The position numbers and the translations under genes were made by a program. A stretch of DNA of 64,000 nucleotides from CAZOLI01 sp964580675 (GTDB lineage Bacteria > Planctomycetota > MHYJ01 > CAYXQY01), in NCBI GenBank assembly GCA_964580675.1, contig CAZOLI010000003.1, forward strand, positions 1 to 64,000, in the 5' to 3' direction. Under the pieces are notes generated by a model that saw nothing but the letters and a program-made list of their open reading frames with translations, ran no database searches and was not told where the DNA came from. Position 1 is the first letter of the stretch. Every line of letters begins with the position of its first letter. Of the stretch, positions 50,783 through 58,921 are shown piece after piece.

Positions 50783-53362
50783 CTAAGACCGAACAACCGC
50801 CAGTAACAATCCTGCTATCCTTGGAATAATAAGCAGAACCATCCCCACCAGCCCCAGTATCAGACAGAGTTCACGAAGTGATTTTTGCCTCGTCTCTTTC
50901 CGGTGCTCCGACTTTACGTCCGGTAACGGGTTCCGGTAACTTTCGGCATAACTCCCCTCCGTGGATTCAACCAGGGATTGAAGCACATCCCGGTTTATCG
51001 ACACGTCCAGATATTCCGGAGAATACGATACACGTAAGGGCTCGGTGACCTCCTCCTTTTTCTCCCCGTTTTGATAAACGGCAGCCCGAAATTCATAAAT
51101 ACCGGCCCCCGGGCGGTCGAATTCAAATTGAAACTGTTTCTTCCCCGTACGGGTTCCCCGCTGTTCCGAACCGGTCCCGGACCCATTCCGGAGAAGTTTT
51201 CCCTTTATATATGTATCCTCCTCCGGTGGTTGCTTCGGTAAAACAAATACCCGAAGTTTCTTACGGGACACTTCGGTTCGAATGTTCCAGTCGCGTTCAG
51301 GCTTTTGCGGCTTCACCCACCGAAATCCCCTGGCCATTAACGAAAGCCAGCTCTTTCGGTCTTTTCGAATGCCCTCCGGAAGGAAAGGCGTGAACACAAT
51401 GGACTTTGCCTTTCCCGGTGCCCACGCCGCCACAAGTGCTTCCCCCTGTTTTGATTGAAGGGGAGGATCAACAACCGGTTTTGGTGTCACTCGGTGGTAG
51501 ACCCCGTAATGATCAGGTATCATTTTGCCGGCATCGGGCAAAAATGGAGTGTTCCGGGTTCGTTTCGGTGTGCCCTCATCCTTCCGCACCAGATGCCGAA
51601 TCCGCTTCATTTCACGATCGAGGATCCGCTCAAGTTCATCATAACGCCGGTATGGAATAAACCGGTTTGTGCTGTCCTGCTGAACAAGCGTTTTAAGTTT
51701 TGAACGGCTCGTGTCTCGCCGGGCCGTAATGGCGATTATCGAAATTTGGTGGTCTTTCGCCCGTTGTCCAAGCTCCTTCAAACTGGACCGCTCATCCCTG
51801 TCGAGTTGGGAATCGGAAAACACAAACACGTATTTCCGGTCCCCTTCCGCTGAGTTCAGCTGATCCAGCACCTTCTGGAGAGCGGGGGCCAGGTGGGTTC
51901 CCCCTCCGGGCCGAAATGGTTTTCCGTATAACTTATTTCGAATTTCCGAACCCTCTCCGTATTCCCGGAGAGGAATGACAGTCCGTGATTCCACGGCATA
52001 CGTGGATAATCCCACGTAATCCTCCGCCTTCAAATATCGAAGAGAACGGGACACCGCATCCCGAGCCACGTCGATTCGTCGTTTCGTCTCCCCTCCCTTC
52101 ACCTCTTCCTTCATACTTCCGGACACATCCACAAGCAGAATCACGGAAAGACGATCCGGGGGATGAACCCGAACCGGAAGGGTTTTCTCAATGGGTGTGC
52201 TCCCCCATCCACCGGAAGCATAGGCCTGTTTTCCCCCAATCATTACCGTTGACAGATGACCCCGTGACCAGGATGAATGCACCTCACGCATCCACTCTCG
52301 GGATACATTCTGCGCCCCTTTCCCCACGATAAGGAGATCATAGGGCTGCACGTCGACGGGCTCCCTGACGTGTCTTATGGAATACACATCCGAATCCATT
52401 ACTGACGCCAGTCGACGGCTCCTCTCGGGTGATCCAAGCCACAGCACCTGGATCTGTCCGGTCACCCCAACGGTGAATTGCTGTTTGTTGTTTTTTTTCG
52501 TCCATTCGGTCTGATCGGTTTCCACCTTTACGGCAAACTCGGCAGCCGGTCGTCGTTCCTTGTCCTGCACAAATCGGACGGTGGCAGATTGATTCTCCCG
52601 AGTTCGCACGTTCTTGCGGCGGTTGATCACCTCTCCGTTTTGTTGAAGCAAAACAGTGGATTGGAAGGACCCTCTCGATCGAATTGTGACCCGAACCTCA
52701 AACGTTTCACCCGGACGAACCCGGGACGGGTGAGCCACGGACTCAATCCAGACATCCCGGGAAAACCCTTTACGAACCGGAATCGCGTGAACGGGAATTT
52801 GGCGATCGCCCAGAAGGGATCCTGCCCTGTAAACATGCTCATACGAAAAGTTGCCGTCGGAGGCCAGCACAAACCGGGCCGTCTCCTTTTTCGTTACAAT
52901 GCCAAGAGCACGTTTCACCACCGTCAGGAGTTCGGTTCCCGACGGATCCGCACGCTCGATGGCATCCTTCAGTGTATCGCTTCCGGGTCGTTCTTCTTTG
53001 AGGGAACGCCGTTGAAACACGGAAACCGGTCGTTTCCCGAAGAGAATCAAACTGTACACTCGTTTGTTGCCACTTTTCCGATTCCGGTATTCCTCCAGAA
53101 GGTCCTGAATTCGGTCGACGTCCGATCCCGTGCTTCGGGAGACATCCACAAGGAAGAGAACGTGTTCCTTCTCAGAGGAAACGTCGATTTCGGGGGCGGC
53201 CAATGCCAGGACAAAGAATCCCCCGGAAAGAAAAAGAAGAAGAAGGGAGTAAAACCCGGAAAAAACGGATTCCGTCCGCCAGAGCTGCCAGAGCAGGAAC
53301 AGAAGCACCGGAAGGAACAGAAGAAATTCGGGGTGCTGTAGTTGTACATCCGGCGGACTCAT
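50783..53362 (-). CDS. BatA-like membrane protein with two VWA domains
   Basis: An 859-aa protein. Two N-terminal helices (EFLLFLPVLLFLLWQLW at about 12-28 and the next at about 38-55) are followed by a first VWA-like domain (HVLFLVDVSRSTGSDVDRIQ at about 67-86; MIDAS partly altered), a CARDB-like beta region, a second VWA with MIDAS DVSGSMKEE (about 390-398) and IAITARRDTSR, beta domains and a C-terminal helix (about 830-852). BatA/aerotolerance and GATase1-like families share this layout. Role probably envelope assembly or stress; not proven. GGAAG precedes ATG 53362. An open frame antisense to the first VWA is a shadow. Confidence 0.82.
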   Translation of the reverse strand: MSPPDVQLQHPEFLLFLPVLLFLLWQLWRTESVFSGFYSLLLLFLSGGFFVLALAAPEIDVSSEKEHVLFLVDVSRSTGSDVDRIQDLLEEYRNRKSGNKRVYSLILFGKRPVSVFQRRSLKEERPGSDTLKDAIERADPSGTELLTVVKRALGIVTKKETARFVLASDGNFSYEHVYRAGSLLGDRQIPVHAIPVRKGFSRDVWIESVAHPSRVRPGETFEVRVTIRSRGSFQSTVLLQQNGEVINRRKNVRTRENQSATVRFVQDKERRPAAEFAVKVETDQTEWTKKNNKQQFTVGVTGQIQVLWLGSPERSRRLASVMDSDVYSIRHVREPVDVQPYDLLIVGKGAQNVSREWMREVHSSWSRGHLSTVMIGGKQAYASGGWGSTPIEKTLPVRVHPPDRLSVILLVDVSGSMKEEVKGGETKRRIDVARDAVSRSLRYLKAEDYVGLSTYAVESRTVIPLREYGEGSEIRNKLYGKPFRPGGGTHLAPALQKVLDQLNSAEGDRKYVFVFSDSQLDRDERSSLKELGQRAKDHQISIIAITARRDTSRSKLKTLVQQDSTNRFIPYRRYDELERILDREMKRIRHLVRKDEGTPKRTRNTPFLPDAGKMIPDHYGVYHRVTPKPVVDPPLQSKQGEALVAAWAPGKAKSIVFTPFLPEGIRKDRKSWLSLMARGFRWVKPQKPERDWNIRTEVSRKKLRVFVLPKQPPEEDTYIKGKLLRNGSGTGSEQRGTRTGKKQFQFEFDRPGAGIYEFRAAVYQNGEKKEEVTEPLRVSYSPEYLDVSINRDVLQSLVESTEGSYAESYRNPLPDVKSEHRKETRQKSLRELCLILGLVGMVLLIIPRIAGLLLAVVRS

Positions 53363-53805
53363 CTTTATTTCTTCCCGGCTACCTCTCCGGAACTGAACCG
53401 GTGCAAACAGGATGTTCCGGCGGTTCCGATAACAAATAACCGCAATTTTCCCGGGACCACAGGAAGGGGGGCTCGTTTTAAAAACAAGAGTGCAAAACAG
53501 ATTTCCAAAAGTTTGCTGTTGTTTGAGCCATGATCACCTAAATCCCCCTCCCGGCTGCCAGCGTCACTCTGTTTCTCTATGAGGGCCTTTTCCCATCAAT
53601 ATACGGTAATCGGAGATTGAATATTCAAACTATCACACAAAACGAATTAGAACAATGATTCATACCCTTTCCGCCTGAAAATTTAACAGCAATCGAAGTC
53701 AGAAGAGAGGAAGAGAAAAAATCCTTTCGGAACGGATTTAAATATGTCGGTATGCCCTCACAAACACCGTCCGGCCGCGTTCGTCAGAGGGAAATAAATT
53801 GATTT
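53363..53805. other. Intergenic region with terminator
   Basis: A 443-bp gap between the OmpA-lipoprotein 3' end and the VWA gene start, both minus. It contains the terminator at 53714-53739 and, to the left, a region without recognisable gene or hexamer pair that must carry the VWA promoter. Confidence 0.45.
53714..53739 (-). terminator. Intrinsic terminator after the OmpA lipoprotein gene
   Basis: On the minus strand AAATCC - GTTCCGAAA - GGATTT forms a 6-bp stem with a 9-nt loop, followed by a T-run (TTTTTC), about 67 nt after the OmpA-family stop. It would end the leftward unit that includes the OmpA, HTH/poly-Lys and possibly GreA genes. Confidence 0.5.
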
Positions 53806-54603
53806 TTATTCACCTTTCTGAGGAGGAGGCGTCCTGTCGCCATTACCTTTCTGTGGGGTGTCTTCCTCACCTTTCTGGGGCGGTCCCTCCCCCTTCTCCG
53901 GTGCCCCGCTACCTTTTCCGGATCCTCCGGAACCACCCCGCTGGAGAAAAATCTCCACCCGGCGATTTTTCTTTTTGTTTGCGGGGGAATTATTGGGAAC
54001 GCGGGGGTTGTATTCTCCGAAGCTGCAGATGTGCATCCGATCGGCGTCTATTCCATTGTTTCGAAGATACAGAAACACGTTCAGCGCTCTGTAAGCACCC
54101 AGTTCCATGTTGGTTTCGGTTGTCCAGCGATCCGCGGACTGTTTAATGGGTGTGTTATCGGTGTGACCAACAATTTGAATTTTTTCCTGTCGTTGTTTGA
54201 GCACATCAACGATGTCGTTTAAGGGTTTCTTGGCCTGTTCCTGAATCTGTGCCCGTCCCGGCGCAAAGAGAACGTCTCCGCTAATCTCAATTGCACCAGA
54301 ATCCGCGCGCCGGAGGCTTTCGTATTGCTCAATAACCCCTTCCATGGCCCGAGAAATCCTCGACGTTTCCTCGGCAATGTCCTTTGCGGCACGTAACCGC
54401 TCGTTTTCGGTTTTCAGCCGGTTCACCCGATCTCGAAGATCCTTATTATCCTGTTCGAGATCCGTAATGGCCTTTCGTAGCTGGTTGACCTTTTCCTTCT
54501 TGGACTCTCTCAAACTCTGGTACTCTGCCTGAGATACACAGGCACCAAGCAGCGGAACGAACAGGAACGCCGCAAAGGCAAGGGAGCGAGATAGCACGTT
54601 CAT
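53806..54603 (-). CDS. OmpA-family peptidoglycan-binding lipoprotein
   Basis: A 265-aa lipoprotein with signal MNVLSRSLAFAAFLFVPLLG and lipid Cys22 (GACVSQ). A coiled-coil (about 30-100, KEKVNQLRKAITDLEQDNKD) precedes an OmpA C-terminal domain with FAPGRAQIQEQAKKPLNDIV, the IVGHTDNTPIKQSADRWTTE motif and NNSPANKKKNRRVEIFLQR, the residues that bind diaminopimelate in peptidoglycan. The last 40 residues are a low-complexity Gly/Pro/Lys tail with PQKGE-like repeats (GAPEKGEGPPQKGEEDTPQK). It ties the outer membrane to the wall. The order in the strand suggests an operon with the two upstream genes. Confidence 0.88.
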   Translation of the reverse strand: MNVLSRSLAFAAFLFVPLLGACVSQAEYQSLRESKKEKVNQLRKAITDLEQDNKDLRDRVNRLKTENERLRAAKDIAEETSRISRAMEGVIEQYESLRRADSGAIEISGDVLFAPGRAQIQEQAKKPLNDIVDVLKQRQEKIQIVGHTDNTPIKQSADRWTTETNMELGAYRALNVFLYLRNNGIDADRMHICSFGEYNPRVPNNSPANKKKNRRVEIFLQRGGSGGSGKGSGAPEKGEGPPQKGEEDTPQKGNGDRTPPPQKGE

Positions 54604-54714
54604 CGAAACAGCCTCCTTATCGTAAGTGGCGAAGAAACGAACACAATCAGTTGGTTGGCGAGGGGTTCTGGTACCCGAATCGAACTCGACGAATACTGGA
54701 ATAAATCACCCTGC

Positions 54715-55806
54715 TTATTCACCGTTTGAAGACTCCTGGCCCTCCTCCGGAACATCCATTTTCTGATTTCCGGCGGGCTGGCCTCCACCGGCTTGCTTTG
54801 TGTGGCGTTTTATGGAGACCCAATCCTTCTCGAAGAACAGGTTCAGAACCGGCTCAGCCAGTTCAGATGTAGGCCATGGCTTGATGACCTTCTCCTGTCC
54901 CTGTGCTTCTTTTCTCATTGTTTTCAAACTCGTCATCCGGATCTGATCCACGAGGATAAGTGTCCCCCAGAGCAAAAAGACAATACCAAATACCAGGAAG
55001 AAATTCGTCCAGGGATGGCTTGGCTGGCGTCGTCGAGGGGGCTTTTTCTTCTTTTTCTTTTTCTTCTTCTTCTTTTTCTTCCGGCGACCCGTTTTTCGTT
55101 TCTTCGGTTTTTCCCCGGGCTGAGTTTTCGCCGGCCCCTCCTGATCGGGAATGGTTTCACCCGGATCCGCTTCTTCTCCTTCTCCTTCATCAACAGCATC
55201 ACCGGCAACAACCGTCTGTTTTGATCCTTCTACTTCAAGTGTTTCACCGGTTTCAGCCTCATCCTCAAACTCTTCCTCAATAAAGGTTTCCTCTTTCTCG
55301 AGTTCTTCGTCGTCTTCTTCCTCCACCACCGTCAGGTCTTCATCATCGAAGATCATTTCCTCCGTGACGCCCGTGGTTTCCCCTTTGGTCTCGGAGGGAT
55401 CATCCTCATCCTCGAGCTCGCCGAGATCGATTTCGTCCTGTTCTTCGTCCTCGACTTCAATCTCGCTCAGGTCGAGGTCTTCTTCTTCGTCCTCAACATC
55501 CACGGAAGTATCTTCGTCGATTTCGACTTCCTCGTCGACGTCTTCGATACCAATCAGGTCCTCGTCTTCCTCTTCCTCCTCCGGAAGGACGATGTCCGGC
55601 TCTTCCTCCGACTCTTCTTCCGTTATTTCCTCCGCGTCCTCCCGAAGGTCTTCAAGGTCTTCCTCCTTGAACTTCATCTGGTTTTCGGAACGATACGCAC
55701 GGAGTTTCCCCTCCGAGACGAGCCGTTTCAGGTCATCCTCCTCCATGTCCAGCTCGCCCATTACTTCGTCAAAGGACATATAATCTTCTTCTTCCTCTTC
55801 AGCCAT
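54715..55806 (-). CDS. HTH-domain, acidic and poly-lysine single-pass membrane protein
   Basis: A 363-aa protein with sharply separated charge zones. An excisionase-like helix-turn-helix (residues 9-57: YMSFDEVMGELDMEEDDLKR, then LRAYRSENQMKFKEEDLEDL) is followed by about 150 mostly Glu/Asp residues (58-205), a spacer, a Lys/Arg run of about 25 residues (235-262, 13 consecutive Lys) and one membrane helix (about 270-288, FFLVFGIVFLLWGTLILVD), then an amphipathic C-terminus. Proteins with this HTH plus acidic linker occur in planctomycete-like genomes; their role is unknown. The opposite strand shows a spurious Ser-rich frame caused by the GAA/GAC codons. Confidence 0.82.
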   Translation of the reverse strand: MAEEEEEDYMSFDEVMGELDMEEDDLKRLVSEGKLRAYRSENQMKFKEEDLEDLREDAEEITEEESEEEPDIVLPEEEEEDEDLIGIEDVDEEVEIDEDTSVDVEDEEEDLDLSEIEVEDEEQDEIDLGELEDEDDPSETKGETTGVTEEMIFDDEDLTVVEEEDDEELEKEETFIEEEFEDEAETGETLEVEGSKQTVVAGDAVDEGEGEEADPGETIPDQEGPAKTQPGEKPKKRKTGRRKKKKKKKKKKKKKPPRRRQPSHPWTNFFLVFGIVFLLWGTLILVDQIRMTSLKTMRKEAQGQEKVIKPWPTSELAEPVLNLFFEKDWVSIKRHTKQAGGGQPAGNQKMDVPEEGQESSNGE

Positions 55807-55921
55807 GAGTTACCTCCTGAAATTTGTTACTGGATCCGTTTCTTGCGTCAAATTCTATGTCCTGGATTGCTCGTGAACAAAAACCAGATGGACCGCCGAC
55901 GAAGGACGTCGAAAACCAACC

Positions 55922-56335
55922 TTAATCTTCGCTCTCCTTCTCTTTGTTCTTTTTGTTCCTGCGGTATGCTTCTCCAATTTTCTCCACTGTCGGCTGGGTC
56001 TTTCCCTGTGGTTCTCCCCTGCGAAACACGGCGTCAATTAACCTCCGGTCGTATTTGATGCTTCGGGCCCCAACCAGTTCCGGCTGGTAATTTCGAACCG
56101 TGTACGTCATCAGAGTCATATTCTCATGGTCCGGATCGGTGTTCGGTGCCAGTATCCATAACACGTGCTCGTTCCCCTGGACCTGGCCGGTGGCCACGAC
56201 GACCTCCTCCCCTTTCATCGTTGTATCCTGGCCCGTTGCCCGGTTTGTGTCTCCGACCTCAAGAATGAGAAAACAGGACAGCACAAGAACCGCACCCGAC
56301 AGAAGACCGTACAAAAATAAATGTGGTTTTTTCAT
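55922..56335 (-). CDS. Small anchored envelope protein, unknown
   Basis: A 137-aa protein with a signal-anchor (MKKPHLFLYGLLSGAVLVLS, about residues 5-26; a Cys at 21 could be a weak lipobox). A beta-type domain follows: EEVVVATGQVQGNEHVLWIL and NMTLMTYTVRNYQPELVGAR, with a Lys/Glu-rich C-terminus (EAYRRNKKNKEKESED). Family not recognised. It is 115 bp upstream of the HTH/poly-Lys gene on the same strand and about 235 bp after the GreA gene, so membership of one operon is possible. Confidence 0.68.
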   Translation of the reverse strand: MKKPHLFLYGLLSGAVLVLSCFLILEVGDTNRATGQDTTMKGEEVVVATGQVQGNEHVLWILAPNTDPDHENMTLMTYTVRNYQPELVGARSIKYDRRLIDAVFRRGEPQGKTQPTVEKIGEAYRRNKKNKEKESED

Positions 56336-56570
56336 TTAAAACCCCATACAGTAAAGAGTTACCCTCGACCAGGATGGAATCAACTTGATTATAGTCAAGA
56401 ACGAAATTAATGTCAAAATTGCGATCATCTTTCTTCCCCTTCGATGGAACCTCCCCTTCCTGAACCGTTCGTCTGTCGGGACCGGGACCACTCAATGGTT
56501 GGATATTTTGTGGAAACCGCGTTTTTCTTCCGGTGGGTTCGTTCCGTTCTCCCTTACCCAAAAACCAGGT

Positions 56571-58787
56571 TCAAATCATCTTTTCGACCGATTCAATGTG
56601 GAACGTTTTCTCCTCCTCCGGAAGTTCAACAGTTGTGGTGTTTCCTGTTTCTTCCCCGAGCAATCCGCCGGCAAGGGGTGTTTTATAGGAGATTACGTTT
56701 TCCGCCGCATCCGAATCCCACGGTCCCAGGATGGTATAGGTTTGTTCTTCCCCGGTGTCCTCATCCGTTACGGTGACACGGGTTCCCGGCTGTACAAGGC
56801 CCTCTTCAAGTGTCACTTCACTGAAACTCCGGGCACGGTCCAGCTCCTCCTTCATCTTTCGAGCCCGGGAGGTTAAAAACGAACGTTCTTCCAGCGCGGC
56901 GTCGAGTTCCGCATTTTCGCTGACGTCCCCCATCTCCCGTGCTTTCTCAACGGCTTTCTGGTTTTCCGGCAACTTCTCGGAGATGATTTCGTTGTATTGT
57001 TCCTCGCGTTTCTCGATTCCCTCCCTGGTTGAAAATATCAACCGGCTTTCCCAGAAATAACCTTCTTCCTCTTCTTCCTCTTCAACATCCTTGAGGGTCG
57101 AAAGAATTTCGGCCCGGGTTGTGTCTCGAAAATCCTGCATGCGTTTCACTTTCTCGCGCATCTCTCTTGTCGCCTCCTCGTCAAGCAGGGGAGCTGCTTC
57201 CCGGACGATTTCCCAATCATTTTGCTTCATCACTTCCTCCACGCGGCTCACCATTTTCCGTACGGTGTAACTCTCCGGGAGATACCGTTCGGACGTGGTC
57301 TCGGAGATTTCCACGAGATTGCGAAAAATCTCGACCTCCGACGGAATAAATTGCTGGATGGGTTCAAGTTCATCATCCGTGCGTGCCCCGACCATGCTCA
57401 CATAGGCAAGGGGATATTTCCCGGGAACCCCGGTTAGCTTATAAAGAGCATCGGATATGTACTCCACGGCTCCTCGATCAATCAGCCGCCGGGCAAGATG
57501 CTTCCACACGGCCCCGCGCACATGAAGGAGCAATTCACTTTCAAGCAGGTAACTCTCCTCCTGCCCGGTGATCTCCTCAAGGATCGAAAAAACTTCCGAA
57601 TAATCCGTTTTGCTCTGGAGTCGGTTCAACACCTCCGCTATTTCATCCACCTGCTCCTGAAACTCCTCACCGGGAAGAAGAACGGGTTCGATGTACTTCT
57701 GTAGATCGTCGTCCTCAAGAAAATTCATTTTCCGGTTAAGAAACAGGACAAGTTCGATAAAAGAAGCCCGGTGTCTCCGGTCCCGTGCCTGGTCAATAAA
57801 ATACTCAAACTTGGATTCGAGAGCGTCCTGAACCTGTTCCTTTGCTTCCGGGTTATCCTTCAGGAACGACATGTAATTTTGAATCGCACGCCGGACGTTT
57901 TCGGGGTCATCCGCGAACGATATCTTCTCGAGAAGCTCCTGTTCCGGCTTTTTGGATTGCTCCCGGTAAGAAAGGTCGGGAGAGGTGCGGCCCTCGACCT
58001 CAATATTGGGATGCTGAAGAAGTTCTGATCGCACCTTGTTCCACCAGCGGGTCCACTGGCTATCGGAAAATACTTTATCCTTCAACAACCCGCGCAGTTC
58101 CTTCAGCGAGATTTTGGCGTCCCGGGTTTTTAGATACGCCGCCACAATCTGTACGGGACGTTCCTCGAGTGCCTCCTCAAGTTCTTCACGACCCCGGTAA
58201 TCCAGCGCACGTGGATCATCCTCCGGAAGCACGTTCAGATACTGGTGCGCCGCTTCAATCTTCATTTCGTGACCGGGCCGATTCTCGAAGTCCACAAGGA
58301 GCACCTCCATAATCTCCTCCACCTCCTGTATTTTCCCGGTTCCCCACCCGGAGGAATGGTACACGTACGATCCTTCGTCAAACTGAACCAGTTCAAGAAA
58401 CGTCTCAAAATTTTCACTATTCACGTTACGGTTCAGTTCGCTTTTCTGAAAACACAGATCGAGGGCGGAGTGGGAGGAAAACGTACCACGAACGGCGGAC
58501 TGAAAGATCTCCTCGAGCTCCCCCGGAAGCAAATCATTCTTCACAAGGGGTTCAAGCAAGGTGTACACATCCTGTGAACGTCCACGTTCGTCCCAGGTAC
58601 GGGCCATAAGCGTAGCCATGTCGTGTACCCGGTTCTCCTGTTCTCGATCAATCAGTGCCTGAAGAGTTCGTCGGTAAAGGTCTACTCGTTCAGGCTCCTG
58701 ATCGGAGAGAGCTATCCAGACGTCTTCGACCTTCTCCCAGTTCCTGTTGGTTAACGCTCCTTTCAGCTGGTCTTCCGGTTCGCTCAT
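56571..58787 (-). CDS. greA: Giant GreA-family transcription factor
   Basis: A 738-aa protein. The last about 155 residues are a GreA/GreB factor: the coiled-coil tip EKAREMGDVSENAELDAALE (about 606-625, with the acidic DxxE-type tip needed to stimulate RNA cleavage by polymerase) and the C-terminal globular domain (VQPGTRVTVTDEDTGEEQTY ... AGGLLGEETGNTTTVELPEEE). Some 580 helical residues precede it (HEAT/TPR-like; EKVEDVWIALSDQEPERVDL). Standard GreA is 158 aa; Chlamydia GreA is about 715 aa with a similar long N-terminus, so this is a recognised but lineage-limited form. The N-terminal part may bind RNA polymerase or ribosomes. Confidence 0.9.
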   Translation of the reverse strand: MSEPEDQLKGALTNRNWEKVEDVWIALSDQEPERVDLYRRTLQALIDREQENRVHDMATLMARTWDERGRSQDVYTLLEPLVKNDLLPGELEEIFQSAVRGTFSSHSALDLCFQKSELNRNVNSENFETFLELVQFDEGSYVYHSSGWGTGKIQEVEEIMEVLLVDFENRPGHEMKIEAAHQYLNVLPEDDPRALDYRGREELEEALEERPVQIVAAYLKTRDAKISLKELRGLLKDKVFSDSQWTRWWNKVRSELLQHPNIEVEGRTSPDLSYREQSKKPEQELLEKISFADDPENVRRAIQNYMSFLKDNPEAKEQVQDALESKFEYFIDQARDRRHRASFIELVLFLNRKMNFLEDDDLQKYIEPVLLPGEEFQEQVDEIAEVLNRLQSKTDYSEVFSILEEITGQEESYLLESELLLHVRGAVWKHLARRLIDRGAVEYISDALYKLTGVPGKYPLAYVSMVGARTDDELEPIQQFIPSEVEIFRNLVEISETTSERYLPESYTVRKMVSRVEEVMKQNDWEIVREAAPLLDEEATREMREKVKRMQDFRDTTRAEILSTLKDVEEEEEEEGYFWESRLIFSTREGIEKREEQYNEIISEKLPENQKAVEKAREMGDVSENAELDAALEERSFLTSRARKMKEELDRARSFSEVTLEEGLVQPGTRVTVTDEDTGEEQTYTILGPWDSDAAENVISYKTPLAGGLLGEETGNTTTVELPEEEKTFHIESVEKMI

Positions 58788-58921
58788 AACAACTTAACTT
58801 AAAATAAAACCTCCTGTCGAAAATTTTGACGGATATATTTTATCAAAAACCCTCCCCTTAAACCAGCCCTGCTTTTACCCGTGGAAATTGAAAAATGATG
58901 ATCCAACAGGGAACTGGGAGG

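Noticed and set aside
52478..53341. 287-codon plus-strand frame opposite the VWA gene
   Set aside because: Antisense shadow of the BatA-like gene, no signal or motif.
55151..55783. Ser-rich 210-codon plus-strand frame
   Set aside because: Produced by the reverse complement of GAA/GAC codons of the acidic protein; not a gene.
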